A stretch of 64,000 nt of DNA from Acidimicrobiales bacterium (GTDB lineage: Bacteria; Actinomycetota; Acidimicrobiia; Acidimicrobiales; DATDAH01): NCBI GenBank assembly GCA_016794585.1, contig JAEUJM010000040.1, positions 1 through 64,000 of the forward strand, in the 5' to 3' direction. A program made the position numbers and the translations under genes. Position 1 is the stretch's first letter. Each line of letters opens with the position of its first letter. The notes beneath the pieces are model-generated. The model was given only the letters and a program-made list of their open reading frames with translations. It did not search any database and had not been told where the DNA came from. This document shows, piece by piece, positions 10,136 through 20,786 of the stretch.

Positions 10136-10651
10136 CTAGGGGGTGAGGCGCTCGTCGCGGAGGCGGCGCAGGCGCTCGAGGGCCTCGGCCGCGGCCACCT
10201 GCTCACGAGGGTCGTGCAGCTCGGCGGCCAAGGCACCGATTCGCACCTGCCACGACTCGAGCAGCGCCAGGGCGTGCGCGTCGGGGGTGTGCTCGATCCA
10301 GCCGAGGTCCTGGTCGAGGAGCGCCAGCTGGAGATCGAGCTCGGTGTGGCGGGCCACCACGAGCGGCAACCGATCGGCCTTCGCCACCGGGTAGTCCGTT
10401 CCTGCCACCAGTTCGTGGGGCTCGAGACCGAAGACCCCGGCCAGCAGCGCCACGGTGCGCTCACCCGGTGCGCTCAGCGACGACTCGAGGTGCGACACCG
10501 CCACGCGCGACACGGCGAGGCGTTCCGCCAGCTCCTGTTGGGTCCATCCGAGCTTGGCCCGGTGCGCGGCGATCCGCCGCCCGAGGCGCTCGCGGGCGTC
10601 GGGATCGTGCGGGTCGGGCTGGTGGGGCGAATTCGGCACGTGCCAATCCAC
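10136..10651 (-). CDS. XRE-family helix-turn-helix regulator
   Basis: A 171-aa protein. Residues about 20-80 form a Cro/C1-type HTH (RIAAHRAKLGWTQQELAERL then SRVAVSHLE), of the kind that binds operator DNA. The C-terminal 90 residues are helical and acidic/Leu-rich, probably for dimerisation or ligand sensing; no known sensor domain is recognised. The GTG start is used; a second in-frame GTG at codon 5 is possible. It is transcribed divergently from gmd with only 39 bases between starts, so it could regulate gmd-cofD-cofE or itself (inference). No obvious operator palindrome is visible in that gap. Confidence 0.75.
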   Translation of the reverse strand: MDWHVPNSPHQPDPHDPDARERLGRRIAAHRAKLGWTQQELAERLAVSRVAVSHLESSLSAPGERTVALLAGVFGLEPHELVAGTDYPVAKADRLPLVVARHTELDLQLALLDQDLGWIEHTPDAHALALLESWQVRIGALAAELHDPREQVAAAEALERLRRLRDERLTP

Positions 10652-10678
10652 TTAGCAGACGGCGGGACCCGGCCAGGG

Positions 10679-12605
<1,927 letters not shown>

Positions 12606-12609
<4 letters not shown>

Positions 12610-13304
12610 GCCGACTCGAGGTCTTCGGGGTCGACGGCCTACCCGAGGTGCGGCGCGGCGACGACCTCGCCGGGATGATCGCCGGCGCGGTCGAGCTGGT
12701 CGACGGCGACGTCGTGGTGGTCACCCAGAAGGTGGTCTCCAAGGCCGAGGGTGCCATGGTCGAGGTCGACGCCGACGACCCTCGCGGCCACCGTCAGGTG
12801 GTCGAGGACGAGTCGGTGCGGGTGCTGCGCCGCCGCGGCGACCTCGTCATCAGCGAGACGAAGCACGGCTTCGTGTGCGCCAACGCCGGCGTGGACCTGT
12901 CCAACGTCGAACGGGGCCAGGCGGCGCTGCTTCCTGAGGACTCCGACCGCTCGGCCCGCCGGATCCGCGACGGCCTCCGGGCCCGCGCCGGCGTCGAGGT
13001 GGCCGTCATCGTGTCGGACACCTTCGGGCGCCCCTGGCGGCGGGGCGTCACCGACGTGGCCATCGGCTGCGCCGGCATCGGGGCGATCCTCGACCTGCGG
13101 GGCACCGCCGACGCGCTGGGTCGCGAGATGCAGGTCACCGAGGTGGCGGTGGTCGACGAGCTCGCCTGCGCCGCCGAGCTCGTCATGGGCAAGTCCGACG
13201 GCGTGCCCGTGGCCGTGGTGCGCGGCGTGGACCGCAGCTGGTTCCGCACCGGTTCGGTGCACGACGAGGTCGTCCGCTCCCCCGCCGAGGACCTCTTCCG
13301 CTAG
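12606..13304 (+). CDS. cofE: coenzyme F420-0:L-glutamate ligase
   Basis: A 232-aa CofE-family protein, whose members add gamma-linked glutamates to F420-0 with GTP. Visible conserved blocks are VVVTQKVVSKAEGAMVEV near residues 35-55, DLVISETKHGFVCANAGVD, and VSDTFGRPWRRGVTDVAIG. It corresponds only to the N-terminal half of mycobacterial FbiB; the C-terminal nitroreductase-like domain, which reduces dehydro-F420-0 there, is absent. It is coupled to cofD by GTGA. It ends just before a palindromic element at 13312-13360. Confidence 0.92.
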
Positions 13305-13311
13305 CTCCGCC

Positions 13312-13360
13312 GTTCTCGGAACCGTCTTGCCGCTCCCAGCGGCACCTGCGTTCCGAGAAC
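13312..13360. repeat. nested palindrome at convergent gene ends (terminator-like)
   Basis: Outer arms GTTCTCGGAAC (13312-13322) and GTTCCGAGAAC (13350-13360) form a perfect 11-bp stem. Inside, TGCCGCT/AGCGGCA (13328-13334, 13338-13344) form a 7-bp hairpin with a CCC loop. It sits between cofE and galE, which converge. Probably a bidirectional terminator; its outer arm resembles those of the elements at 10078 and 27277. Confidence 0.62.
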
Positions 13361-13406
13361 TCGAGCGGCGGGTTCCGGGCCCACTGCGAGCCGCTCCAGC
13401 CGTCGC

Positions 13407-14354
13407 TCAGGTGCGAGCGCGGAACCAGTCGATGACCTGCTGGGTGCCGGCCTCGAGGGTGGTCCAGGGCTTCCAGCCGAGGTGGAGCTCGGCGCGGCCC
13501 GGGTCGAGGGCCGAGCGGTCGAGCTCGCCGGCACGGGCCGGGGCCCGGATGGCGGCGTCGGTGACGCCGGCCGCCCCCGCCATCGTGGTGTAGAGCTCGT
13601 TCACCGACACCTCGCGACCGGTGCCGATGTTGGCCAGGAGGCCGCTGCCGCGGTCCGCGGCCCGCACGAAGGCGTCGACCACGTCGTCGACGTAGATGAA
13701 GTCGCGGGTCTGCTCGCCGTTGCCGAAGATGGTGCAGGGCTCGCCGGCGAGGAGCCGACCCGTGAAGATGGCCACCACGCCGGCCTCGCCGTGGGGGTCC
13801 TGGCGGGGCCCGTAGACGTTGGCGAGGGCCAAGGCCGTGTACTCGAGGTCGTGGAGGGCCCGGTACGCGAAGAGGTAGTCGCCCACGACCTTCTTGGCCA
13901 CGCCGTAGGGCGACAGCGGCTGCTGGGGGTGGGACTCCTTGACCGGCAGCTCGGACGGGTCGGGCTCGCCGTAGATGGTGCCGCCGCTCGAGGCGAAGAC
14001 GACCTTGCGGGCCCCGGCCGCCCGTGCCCCCTCGAGCACGTTCAAGCTGCCCACGACGTTGACCTCGGCGTCGAACACCGGGCGGGCCACCGAGACGCGC
14101 ACGTCGGCCTGGGCGGCGAGGTGGAACACCACCTCGGGCGCCTGCCGGGCCATCAGCTCGCCGAGGCCGGCGTCGCGGATGTCCATCTGGTGGAAGTTGA
14201 CCCGGTGACCGGCGCCGGCCCGGGCATCGGCCAGGTTGGCCAGCTTCCCCGACGACAGGTTGTCCACCACGTCGACCTGGTGGCCCTCGGCCAGCAGGCG
14301 GTCGACGAGGGTGGAGCCGATGAAGCCGGCCCCGCCCGTGACCAGCGCCTTCAT
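13407..14354 (-). CDS. galE: NAD-dependent sugar epimerase, UDP-glucose 4-epimerase-like
   Basis: A 315-aa extended SDR. It begins MKALVTGGAGFIGSTLVDRL, has HLAAQADVRVSVARP, an SSGGTIYGEP loop, catalytic Y-x3-K in SPYGVAKK, and NVYGPRQDPHGEAGVVAIF, all typical of bacterial GalE-type UDP-glucose/UDP-glucuronate 4-epimerases. It would interconvert UDP-glucose and UDP-galactose, or the uronic acids; which pair cannot be decided by reading. The ATG overlaps the stop of the upstream nucleotidyltransferase gene (ATGA). It is the last gene of its leftward operon. Confidence 0.8.
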   Translation of the reverse strand: MKALVTGGAGFIGSTLVDRLLAEGHQVDVVDNLSSGKLANLADARAGAGHRVNFHQMDIRDAGLGELMARQAPEVVFHLAAQADVRVSVARPVFDAEVNVVGSLNVLEGARAAGARKVVFASSGGTIYGEPDPSELPVKESHPQQPLSPYGVAKKVVGDYLFAYRALHDLEYTALALANVYGPRQDPHGEAGVVAIFTGRLLAGEPCTIFGNGEQTRDFIYVDDVVDAFVRAADRGSGLLANIGTGREVSVNELYTTMAGAAGVTDAAIRAPARAGELDRSALDPGRAELHLGWKPWTTLEAGTQQVIDWFRART

Positions 14355-15367
14355 CAGCGGGTGCCCTCCTCGTCGGGGCGGCGCTCGCCGTCGAGCACCT
14401 CGCCCTCCTCGACGATTGCGTCGTCCCCGACCACCGACAGACCGGTGACGACCGCGCCCTCGCCGACCGAGGCTCCCGGGCCGATGATGGAGCCGGTGAC
14501 CTCGCCGCCCGAGGCGATATGGGCGCCGGGGAGCACCACCGAGTCGACCACGATGGCGCCGTCGTCGACCACGGCGCCGGCCATGACCACCGAGTGGCGG
14601 ACGGTGGCGCCGACCACCGAGGCGGACTCGCTCACGCCCGCCACGGCCCCGGCGGCCCGGTGGCCGTCGATGAGGTCGAGCTGGGCCTTGAGGTAGGCCG
14701 CCGGTGTCCCGGCGTCGATCCAGTAGTCGTCGGACTCGACCGCGTAGAGCGAGCCGGCCTCGACCATGGCGGGGAAGGTCTCGCGCTCGATGGAGACCCG
14801 CCGACCCTCGGGGATGCGCTCGAGCACGCTGGGCTCGAGCACGTAGGTGCCGGCGTTGATCCAGCGGCTGGGCGCCGACTCGCGCGGCGGCTTCTCGATG
14901 AAGGCCTGAACGCGGCCCTCCTCGTCGGTGGGGACGACGCCGTAGCGAGACGGGTCGTCGACCGGCGTCAGGTGGATGGTGCCCTCGGCGCCGGCCTCGG
15001 CGTGGCGGGAGAGCAACTTCCCGAGGTCGAAGTCGGTGAGCACGTCGCCGTTGAGGACCACGAAGGTGTCGTCGATGCCGGCGTCGAGCGCGGCGAAGCG
15101 GATGGCGCCGGCGGTGTCGAGGGGCTCGGGCTCGACGGCGTAGTGCAGGGCCACGCCGGCGCAGTGGCTGTCGGGGTAGGCCTCGAGGAACGCGTCGGGG
15201 CGGTACCCCAGCGAGAGGACGGCGTCGTCCACGCCCTTCTCCGCCAGGTGGCTGACCACGTGCTCGATCATGGGGCGATCGACCACGGGCAGCATCTGCT
15301 TGGGCGTGTGGGAGGTGAGCGGGCGCAGGCGGGTGCCGAACCCGCCCACGAGCACGACGGCCCTCAC
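14354..15367 (-). CDS. nucleotidyltransferase, probable mannose-1-phosphate guanylyltransferase
   Basis: A 337-aa protein with the N-terminal sugar-phosphate nucleotidyltransferase signature VLVGGFGTRLRPLTSHTPKQ (residues 5-24), followed by FVVLNGDVLTDFD, INAGTYVLEPSVLERIP, and a C-terminal left-handed beta-helix of hexapeptide-like repeats (about 240-325). This domain pair is found in the ManB/GMPP-type GDP-mannose pyrophosphorylases of actinobacteria and in related glucose-1-phosphate enzymes. GDP-mannose is needed by Gmd here, which supports guanylyltransferase. The GTG start overlaps the upstream stop (GTGA); the stop overlaps the galE ATG. Confidence 0.75.
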   Translation of the reverse strand: MRAVVLVGGFGTRLRPLTSHTPKQMLPVVDRPMIEHVVSHLAEKGVDDAVLSLGYRPDAFLEAYPDSHCAGVALHYAVEPEPLDTAGAIRFAALDAGIDDTFVVLNGDVLTDFDLGKLLSRHAEAGAEGTIHLTPVDDPSRYGVVPTDEEGRVQAFIEKPPRESAPSRWINAGTYVLEPSVLERIPEGRRVSIERETFPAMVEAGSLYAVESDDYWIDAGTPAAYLKAQLDLIDGHRAAGAVAGVSESASVVGATVRHSVVMAGAVVDDGAIVVDSVVLPGAHIASGGEVTGSIIGPGASVGEGAVVTGLSVVGDDAIVEEGEVLDGERRPDEEGTR

Positions 15368-16161
15368 GGTGCTGCGGTGGTGGGAGTCGACGCCACCGTG
15401 GTCGCGGTGGACTCGCCCGCCGTGGCCGCGGGCACCGAGGTCGCCGTGGCCGGGTCGAACAGCGTCGTGGCCGTGCTGCCGGCGCCGGCGCCCGCACCGG
15501 TGGGCTCGACGTCGCTGAGGTTGTCGAGCGTCGGGATGGTGGGCGGCGGCGGGATGTCGGCGCCCTCGGGGGCGAAGGCGATGGTGAACGCCATCGAGTC
15601 GTTGGCGAAGCGGATGTCGCGGATGTTCTCGGTGATGATCTCGGGCTCGGTCGAGTCCGCCTCGCGAGCGTTCTCCCACACCGCCACCTGGACGATGCCC
15701 GGCTCGTCGTCGGCGCCGCACGTGTCCTCGCCCTCCTTCACGCTGGTCTCACCGCCGAGGTCGATCTCGTCGTCGTCGATGGTGACACCGGCGGCGTCGA
15801 AGAACTCGCCGAGGTTCGCGTTCTCGCCGCTGGCGGCATTGGTGAAGGGGTGGACGTGGATGATGCCGTCGGCATGGGTGTGGATGCCGACGGGGTCGTC
15901 CTGCACCTGGATCGGGGCGGCGAAGCCCTCGCCGCACAGGCGGATGCCGTAGGCCGCGTGCCAGTGGTCCTGGTTGGCCACGGGGGCCTCGGCCGCCGCC
16001 TCGTCCTGCGAGGACCGGGCGAACACGATGAGGGCCACCCCCAGCACGACGATGAGCCCGATCGAGACCGGGAACAGCGGCTTCGCCCGCTTCGACGACT
16101 TCGCGCTGCCGCCGGCTCGCGCCACGCGGGCGACCTTCTTCGCTGACGATGCCTTGCCCAT
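15364..16161 (-). CDS. membrane-anchored His-motif protein of unknown function
   Basis: A 265-aa protein. A basic Lys/Arg-rich cytosolic N-terminus precedes one membrane span (about residues 29-47), giving N-in topology. The outer domain has two clustered His motifs, DHWH at 65-68 and HTHADGIIHVHPF at 94-106, then acidic segments with a Cys pair, and a Thr/Ala/Pro-rich C-terminal tail. The spacing of His and Asp suggests a metal-binding beta-barrel, but this is only a pattern. No named family is recognised. It is the first gene of the unit with the nucleotidyltransferase and galE, preceded by TAGCCT 10 bases upstream of the ATG. Confidence 0.75.
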   Translation of the reverse strand: MGKASSAKKVARVARAGGSAKSSKRAKPLFPVSIGLIVVLGVALIVFARSSQDEAAAEAPVANQDHWHAAYGIRLCGEGFAAPIQVQDDPVGIHTHADGIIHVHPFTNAASGENANLGEFFDAAGVTIDDDEIDLGGETSVKEGEDTCGADDEPGIVQVAVWENAREADSTEPEIITENIRDIRFANDSMAFTIAFAPEGADIPPPPTIPTLDNLSDVEPTGAGAGAGSTATTLFDPATATSVPAATAGESTATTVASTPTTAAP

Positions 16162-16171
16162 AGGGTCGCCA

Positions 16172-16177
16172 AGGCTA
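16172..16177 (-). promoter_or_regulatory. putative -10 (TAGCCT) of the His-motif protein operon
   Basis: TAGCCT on the minus strand ends 10 bases before ATG 16161. The same hexamer precedes the LCP gene and the Wzm gene. Confidence 0.4.
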
Positions 16178-16209
16178 CCCGCCGACCACCTGGGTTCCCG
16201 TGCACGCCG

Positions 16210-16223
16210 CCGGGTTCACCCGG
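16210..16223 (-). terminator. short hairpin between GT4 gene and the His-motif operon
   Basis: CCGGGT/ACCCGG arms with a 2-base loop (a tetraloop if one pair opens), 25 bases after the stop of the GT4 gene at 16249. No T-run. Confidence 0.35.
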
Positions 16224-16248
16224 CCGGACGCGACCCCTCGGTTCAGCG

Positions 16249-17475
16249 CTACCGGGCCAGCGACGCGAAGAGCTCGCTGTAGCGGGCGGCGATCTCCGCC
16301 GGCGACGGCCAGCTCTCGACGAAGGAACGTCCCGACTCGCCCATGGCGCGTGCCTCCTCGGGCTGCTCGATGAGCTGGCGGAGGGCCTTGGTGAGCGCCT
16401 CGGCGTCACCGGGGCGCACGGACACGCCCGCCCCGGCCCGTTCGACCGTGTTGGCCACCTCGGTGCCCGGGTCGACCGAGGCGACGAGGGGGCGGGCCGC
16501 AGCGAGGATCGAGTAGAGCTTCGACGGGACGCTGGCGCGCGCCAGGCCGGAGCGCAGCAGCACGACGTGGATGTCGGCGGCCGCCAGCACCTCGGCGAGC
16601 CGCTCCTTCGGCTGCAGGCCCACGAAGGTGACGTTGGGCAGCCCCTTGGCCCGGCGGACCAGCGCGTCCTTGGCCGATCCCCCGCCGTTGACCACGAACG
16701 CGACGCTCGGGTCGTCCTGCATGGCCGCCGCGGCGTCGAGGAGCAGCTCGACGGGCTGGGAGAACCCGAGGTTGCCGGCGTACATGACCACGGTCTTGCC
16801 CTCGAGCCCGTACTCGCGTCGGTAGGCGTTCTCCCGCTCGCCCGGCCCGATGCGGCCGGTGTCGATGAAGTTGGGGATGACGTGGACCTTGCCCGCCTGG
16901 GTCGCGGGCAGCTTCGACACCACGTTGTCGTGGAGGTCGTCGGAGAGGACGGTGACCGCGTCGGCCCGCTCGTAGGTGAACCGCTCGAGCCGGTACGCGG
17001 CGTCGACCGCCCGCCGGCCGGTGAGCACCCCCGCCTCGATGGCCACGTCGGGGAACACGTCCTGGATGTTGAACACGAAGGGCACCCGCCGTGCCTTCGC
17101 CACCAGCCAACCGGCCAAGCCGAGGGTGAGCGGCGGCGACATGGCCAGAACGGCGTCCGGTCGGGTGCGCCCGAGGGCGGCCACGAGGCCGGACAGCACG
17201 GTGAAGCCGCCGAAGGCCAGGGCGCGGGCCGGGATGTTGGTCTTGTCCGTCGGGAACGGGTGCACCCGGGTGATGCGGCCCCACGGGACGTCTTCGTGGC
17301 GCACGAGGCGACCCTCCCAGCCCGGCTCGATGGCGTGCTGGACGTACCACGGCAGTGCCGTGACGACATGGAGGCGGTGACCCTCGGCCACCCAGCCCTC
17401 GGCGATGCTCGTCATGACCTCGCCCGTGGGGGCCAGGTCGGGGGCGAAGTGAGGGCAGATGACGGTGAGGTTCAC
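16249..17475 (-). CDS. WcaI-like GT4 glycosyltransferase
   Basis: A 408-aa GT-B protein. It opens VNLTVICPHFAPDLAPTGEV, typical of WcaI/WbuB-type enzymes of colanic acid and O-antigen pathways. FNIQDVFPDVAIEAGVL and VIPNFIDTGRI follow in the linker, then VMYAGNLGFSQPVELLLDA and ASVPSKLYSILAAARP in the donor-binding half. Such enzymes add fucosamine-type or other deoxysugars to polyprenyl-linked intermediates; the donor here is unknown. The GTG start overlaps the stop of the next upstream GT4 gene. It is the third of three coupled glycosyltransferases read leftwards. Confidence 0.85.
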   Translation of the reverse strand: MNLTVICPHFAPDLAPTGEVMTSIAEGWVAEGHRLHVVTALPWYVQHAIEPGWEGRLVRHEDVPWGRITRVHPFPTDKTNIPARALAFGGFTVLSGLVAALGRTRPDAVLAMSPPLTLGLAGWLVAKARRVPFVFNIQDVFPDVAIEAGVLTGRRAVDAAYRLERFTYERADAVTVLSDDLHDNVVSKLPATQAGKVHVIPNFIDTGRIGPGERENAYRREYGLEGKTVVMYAGNLGFSQPVELLLDAAAAMQDDPSVAFVVNGGGSAKDALVRRAKGLPNVTFVGLQPKERLAEVLAAADIHVVLLRSGLARASVPSKLYSILAAARPLVASVDPGTEVANTVERAGAGVSVRPGDAEALTKALRQLIEQPEEARAMGESGRSFVESWPSPAEIAARYSELFASLAR

Positions 17476-18641
17476 GACGGCTCCAGGGCCCGGTGGTAGG
17501 CGCCGCGCAAGGCGTCGGCCGACCGGCCCCAGGGGTAGGTGGCGGCGCGGGCGCGTCCGGCCTCGGCGAGGACGCGGACGCGTTCGGGATCGGTGACGAG
17601 GTCCAGCATGACCCGGCTCCACTCCTCGGGCTCGTCGGGCGGGAGCAAGATACCGGCGTCGCCCACCACCTCGGGCAGGGCGGTCACGTCCGACGCCACG
17701 ACCGGGCACCCTCGACTCATGGCCTCGAGCACGGGTGCGCCGAAGCCCTCGAAGGTGGAGGGGAACAACAGTGCGGTTGCCGCGTCGAGCAGCCCGTCGA
17801 GGTCGGCGCGGGGCACGCGGCCGGGGCGGCGCACGCGATCGGCGACGCCCAGCGCCTCGGCCTCGGCCAGGACGGCACGCTCGAGCTGCGCCGCACCACC
17901 GGTGAGCACCAGCACGGCATCGGCGACCGCCGGGAGCGCCCGGACGAGCAGCAGGTGGTTCTTGTGCGGGTAGGTGATGGCCGGGAACACGAAGAAGGGC
18001 CGCTCCCCCAGCTCGTAGCGCTCCCGCACGACCTCCTCGGGCGCGCCGGGCGCCGGGTCGGGCGACACGCCGTGGGGCACCACCACGATGTCGTCCGGGT
18101 CGGCATCGAGGAGCTCGACGACGGACTGGCGGGTGAACTCGCTCGGGGTGAGCACGAGGCGGGCGGCCTTCACCGACCGCGGGATCGCGATGCGGCTGAA
18201 GTTCCGCTTCACGGGGCTGAAGTGCTCCGGCATCACGAACGGCTGGAGGTCGTGGATGGTGAGCACTCCGGGAGCGCCGCGGAGGGGCGGCATGATGCCG
18301 CCGGCGTGATGCATCAGCTCGATGTCGTGGTGGTGGCACTGGTAACCGAGCCACGAGCTCTCGGCGGCGAGGCGCATCGACTTCTCCCGGCCGGTCATCG
18401 GGAGCGTGACCGTCGGGAAGGCGTCGGCCACCTCGGGGTGGGCGTCGACGAACGGGCGCAGGCAGAAGACCGTGACCGAGAGGTCGTCCCGCCCCTGCTC
18501 GGCGAAGCCCAGCAGGGTGCGGATGGTGTACTCCTCACTCCCCCCGACCACCCCGGGCACCAGCCACAGCAGATTCACGCCTACTCGACTTGCGGCTCCG
18601 CTCGGCTCCGCCACGTGACCGCTTTCGTCGTCGGGGGTCAC
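17472..18641 (-). CDS. GT4 glycosyltransferase
   Basis: A 389-aa GT-B protein. The N-terminal half has VNLLWLVPGVVGGSEEYTIR and a His-rich acceptor loop (YQCHHHDIELMHHAGG), and the C-terminal half has FVFPAITYPHKNHLLLV and FEGFGAPVLEAMSRGCPVVA, the E-x7-E region. It is a retaining glycosyltransferase of mannosyl/rhamnosyl type by fold only. The GTG start overlaps the upstream stop by GTGA, and the same overlap links it to the downstream gene, so all three GT4 genes form one tightly coupled unit, probably building successive linkages of one repeat unit (inference). Confidence 0.85.
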   Translation of the reverse strand: MTPDDESGHVAEPSGAASRVGVNLLWLVPGVVGGSEEYTIRTLLGFAEQGRDDLSVTVFCLRPFVDAHPEVADAFPTVTLPMTGREKSMRLAAESSWLGYQCHHHDIELMHHAGGIMPPLRGAPGVLTIHDLQPFVMPEHFSPVKRNFSRIAIPRSVKAARLVLTPSEFTRQSVVELLDADPDDIVVVPHGVSPDPAPGAPEEVVRERYELGERPFFVFPAITYPHKNHLLLVRALPAVADAVLVLTGGAAQLERAVLAEAEALGVADRVRRPGRVPRADLDGLLDAATALLFPSTFEGFGAPVLEAMSRGCPVVASDVTALPEVVGDAGILLPPDEPEEWSRVMLDLVTDPERVRVLAEAGRARAATYPWGRSADALRGAYHRALEPS

Positions 18642-19744
18642 GCCGCCACCTCGCGGAGGGCGGCGGCCACCTGCTCGGCGGTGCGGTCCCAGGTGAAGAA
18701 CTCTGCCCTGGCGCGGGCGGCCGCACCCAGCCGGGCGGCCTCCTCCGGATCGTCCAGGAGGGCGCCCAACGCACCGGCGACGGCGCCGTGGTCGGCCGGG
18801 TCGACCAGTACGACGGCGTCCCCGCCCACCTCGGCCATCGACGTGCCGGTCGAGGTGACCACCGCCGTGCCCTGGGCCATGGCCTCGAGCACCGGCAGGC
18901 CGAAGCCCTCGAAGAGGCTCGGGTAGCAGAACACCGAAGCACCGGCGTAGAGGCCCGGCAGGTCGCCGGCGGGGACGAAGCCGAGGAGGCGCACCCGGTC
19001 GCGGGACACGGACCCCGCCAGCGCGGCCACGTCCTCCCGCCAGCCGTCGGGACCGACGACCACCAGGTCGAGGTCGTCACGATCGAGGCGGGCGAACGCC
19101 GCGAACACCGCGCCCAGGTTCTTGCGGGGCTCGGCGGTGCCGACGGACAGGACGTAGGGGCGGTCGAGGCCGTGACGGCCGGCCACTGCGGCCACCTCGC
19201 CCGCGTCGGCTCGGCGTTGGTCCACCCCCCACGGCGCCACGCGGAGGCGGTCCGGGGCGAAGCCGTGCTCGGCGCAGTCGTCGGCGGTGACCTGCGACGG
19301 ACACAGCACGAGGTCCGCGTCCCGCCGCGCACAGGCGGTGGCCTGACGGAAGAACCGGCGGCCCTTTGCGGTGAAGTGCTCCGGGCGATGGAGGAAGGCG
19401 AGGTCGTGGATGGTCACGACCATCGGCGCCGAGCGCGGGGGCACGGCCCCGCCCGTCACCCAGATGGCGTCGATCGGGCCCGTGGCGGACTGCACCGACG
19501 GTCGGCGCAGCACGTGCCAGGACTCGTAGAGCGCGAGGCGCGGCAAGGGCATCGGCCGGGTGTCGATGGGGGGCACGAAGGGGGCCGGCGGTGGGCCGCC
19601 GTGGCGGGCCGAGACCCCGACGAGCTCGACGTCGTTCCGGCGGTCGAGGGCGGCGGTGGCGGCAAGGGCCGAGGTGGCGGTGCCGCCGGGGACGGCATGC
19701 CAGCACTGCTCGAGGGTCACGGCGACCCGGGGCACCCCAGTCAC
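18638..19744 (-). CDS. GT4 glycosyltransferase
   Basis: A 368-aa GT-B glycosyltransferase. Early residues are VPRVAVTLEQCWHAVPGGTA. It has the nucleotide-sugar half motifs SVGTAEPRKNLGAVF and FEGFGLPVLEAMAQGTAVV near residues 250-270. In layout it resembles the GT4 at 7995 (HDLAFLHRPEHFT versus HDLTPVRYPEL), so the two are likely paralogues. It is the first gene of the three-GT4 operon, divergent from fcl with 39 bases between starts. GTG 19744 is taken; a second GTG three codons later is possible. Donor unknown; the adjacent GDP-fucose synthase suggests a GDP-sugar. Confidence 0.83.
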   Translation of the reverse strand: MTGVPRVAVTLEQCWHAVPGGTATSALAATAALDRRNDVELVGVSARHGGPPPAPFVPPIDTRPMPLPRLALYESWHVLRRPSVQSATGPIDAIWVTGGAVPPRSAPMVVTIHDLAFLHRPEHFTAKGRRFFRQATACARRDADLVLCPSQVTADDCAEHGFAPDRLRVAPWGVDQRRADAGEVAAVAGRHGLDRPYVLSVGTAEPRKNLGAVFAAFARLDRDDLDLVVVGPDGWREDVAALAGSVSRDRVRLLGFVPAGDLPGLYAGASVFCYPSLFEGFGLPVLEAMAQGTAVVTSTGTSMAEVGGDAVVLVDPADHGAVAGALGALLDDPEEAARLGAAARARAEFFTWDRTAEQVAAALREVAA

Positions 19745-19769
19745 CGCAGGAGTGTGTCAGGACCCCCGG

Positions 19770-19775
19770 TACGAT
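19770..19775 (+). promoter_or_regulatory. putative -10 (TACGAT) of fcl
   Basis: A full TANNNT hexamer ending 8 bases before ATG 19784, suggesting leaderless transcription. Confidence 0.45.
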
Positions 19776-19783
19776 TGCGACCC

Positions 19784-20746
19784 ATGGGTGCGTTCTGGGC
19801 TGATCGACGCGTGCTGGTGACGGGTGGCCGGGGCTTCCTCGGCCGAGCCGTGCTCGCCGGCCTCGAGGCGCGGTCGGCCCCTCACGTGGTGGCGCCCGGC
19901 AGCGCCGACTACGACCTGCGCCGGGCGGACGCCGCCGAGGCGATGTTCGCCGACGTCGAGCCCGACCTCGTGATCCACCTCGCGGCGCGGGTGGGCGGCA
20001 TCGGCGCCAACCAGAAGCGCCCCGCCGACCTCTACCTCGACAACCTGCTCATGGGCACCTACGTGCTCGAGGAGGCCCGCCGTCGCGAGACGCCGAAGAC
20101 GGTGATGATCGGGACGATCTGCTCGTACCCCAAGTTCACCCCCGTCCCGTTCCACGAGGACTCGCTCTGGCAGGGCTTCCCCGAGGAGACCAACGCCCCC
20201 TACGGCATCGCCAAGCTGGCCCAGTTGATGCAGGCGCAGGCCAACCGGGCGCAGTACGGCCAGAACGCCGTCTACCTCATGCCCACCAACCTCTACGGCC
20301 CGGGTGACAAGTTCCACCCCGAGGTCTCCCACGTGATCCCCGCCCTCATGAAGAAGTGCGTCGACGCCAAGGAGGCGGGCGACGACCACATCGTCGTGTG
20401 GGGCACCGGCGCCGCCAGCCGGGAGTTCCTCTACGTCGACGACGCCGCCGAGGGCATCCTGCTCGCCGCCGAGCACTACGACGACGGCGAGCCCGTCAAC
20501 CTCGGCGCCAACCACGAGACGCCCATCTCCGAGCTCGTCGACATCATCGTCGAGGTCACCGGCTTCGAGGGCGAGGTCCGCTGGGACCACTCCAAGCCGG
20601 ACGGCCAGCCCCGACGGCGTGTCGACGCCGGCCGGGCGGAGTCCGCGTTCGGCTTCAAGGCGTCCACCTCGTTCGCCGACGGGCTCGCCCGCACCCACGA
20701 CTGGTACCTCACCCACCGCGACGAGGCCGAGGCCCGCCCGGTCTGA
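19784..20746 (+). CDS. fcl: GDP-L-fucose synthase
   Basis: A 320-aa extended SDR with VLVTGGRGFLGRAVL at the N-terminus. Family-specific blocks are HLAARVGGIGANQKRPADLY, MIGTICSYPKFTPVPF, the catalytic Y-x3-K in APYGIAKLAQLMQAQ, PTNLYGPGDKFHPEVSHVIPA and WGTGAASREFLYVDD. It epimerises and reduces the Gmd product GDP-4-keto-6-deoxy-mannose to GDP-L-fucose with NADPH. ATG 19784 is chosen; a much longer upstream open frame overlaps the divergent glycosyltransferase and is not real. It is a single-gene unit, convergent with UXS. Confidence 0.93.
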   Translation: MGAFWADRRVLVTGGRGFLGRAVLAGLEARSAPHVVAPGSADYDLRRADAAEAMFADVEPDLVIHLAARVGGIGANQKRPADLYLDNLLMGTYVLEEARRRETPKTVMIGTICSYPKFTPVPFHEDSLWQGFPEETNAPYGIAKLAQLMQAQANRAQYGQNAVYLMPTNLYGPGDKFHPEVSHVIPALMKKCVDAKEAGDDHIVVWGTGAASREFLYVDDAAEGILLAAEHYDDGEPVNLGANHETPISELVDIIVEVTGFEGEVRWDHSKPDGQPRRRVDAGRAESAFGFKASTSFADGLARTHDWYLTHRDEAEARPV

Positions 20747-20786
20747 TCCGGCCCCCTCGGCCGTCGCGCCCTGGGCCCGAGTACAC

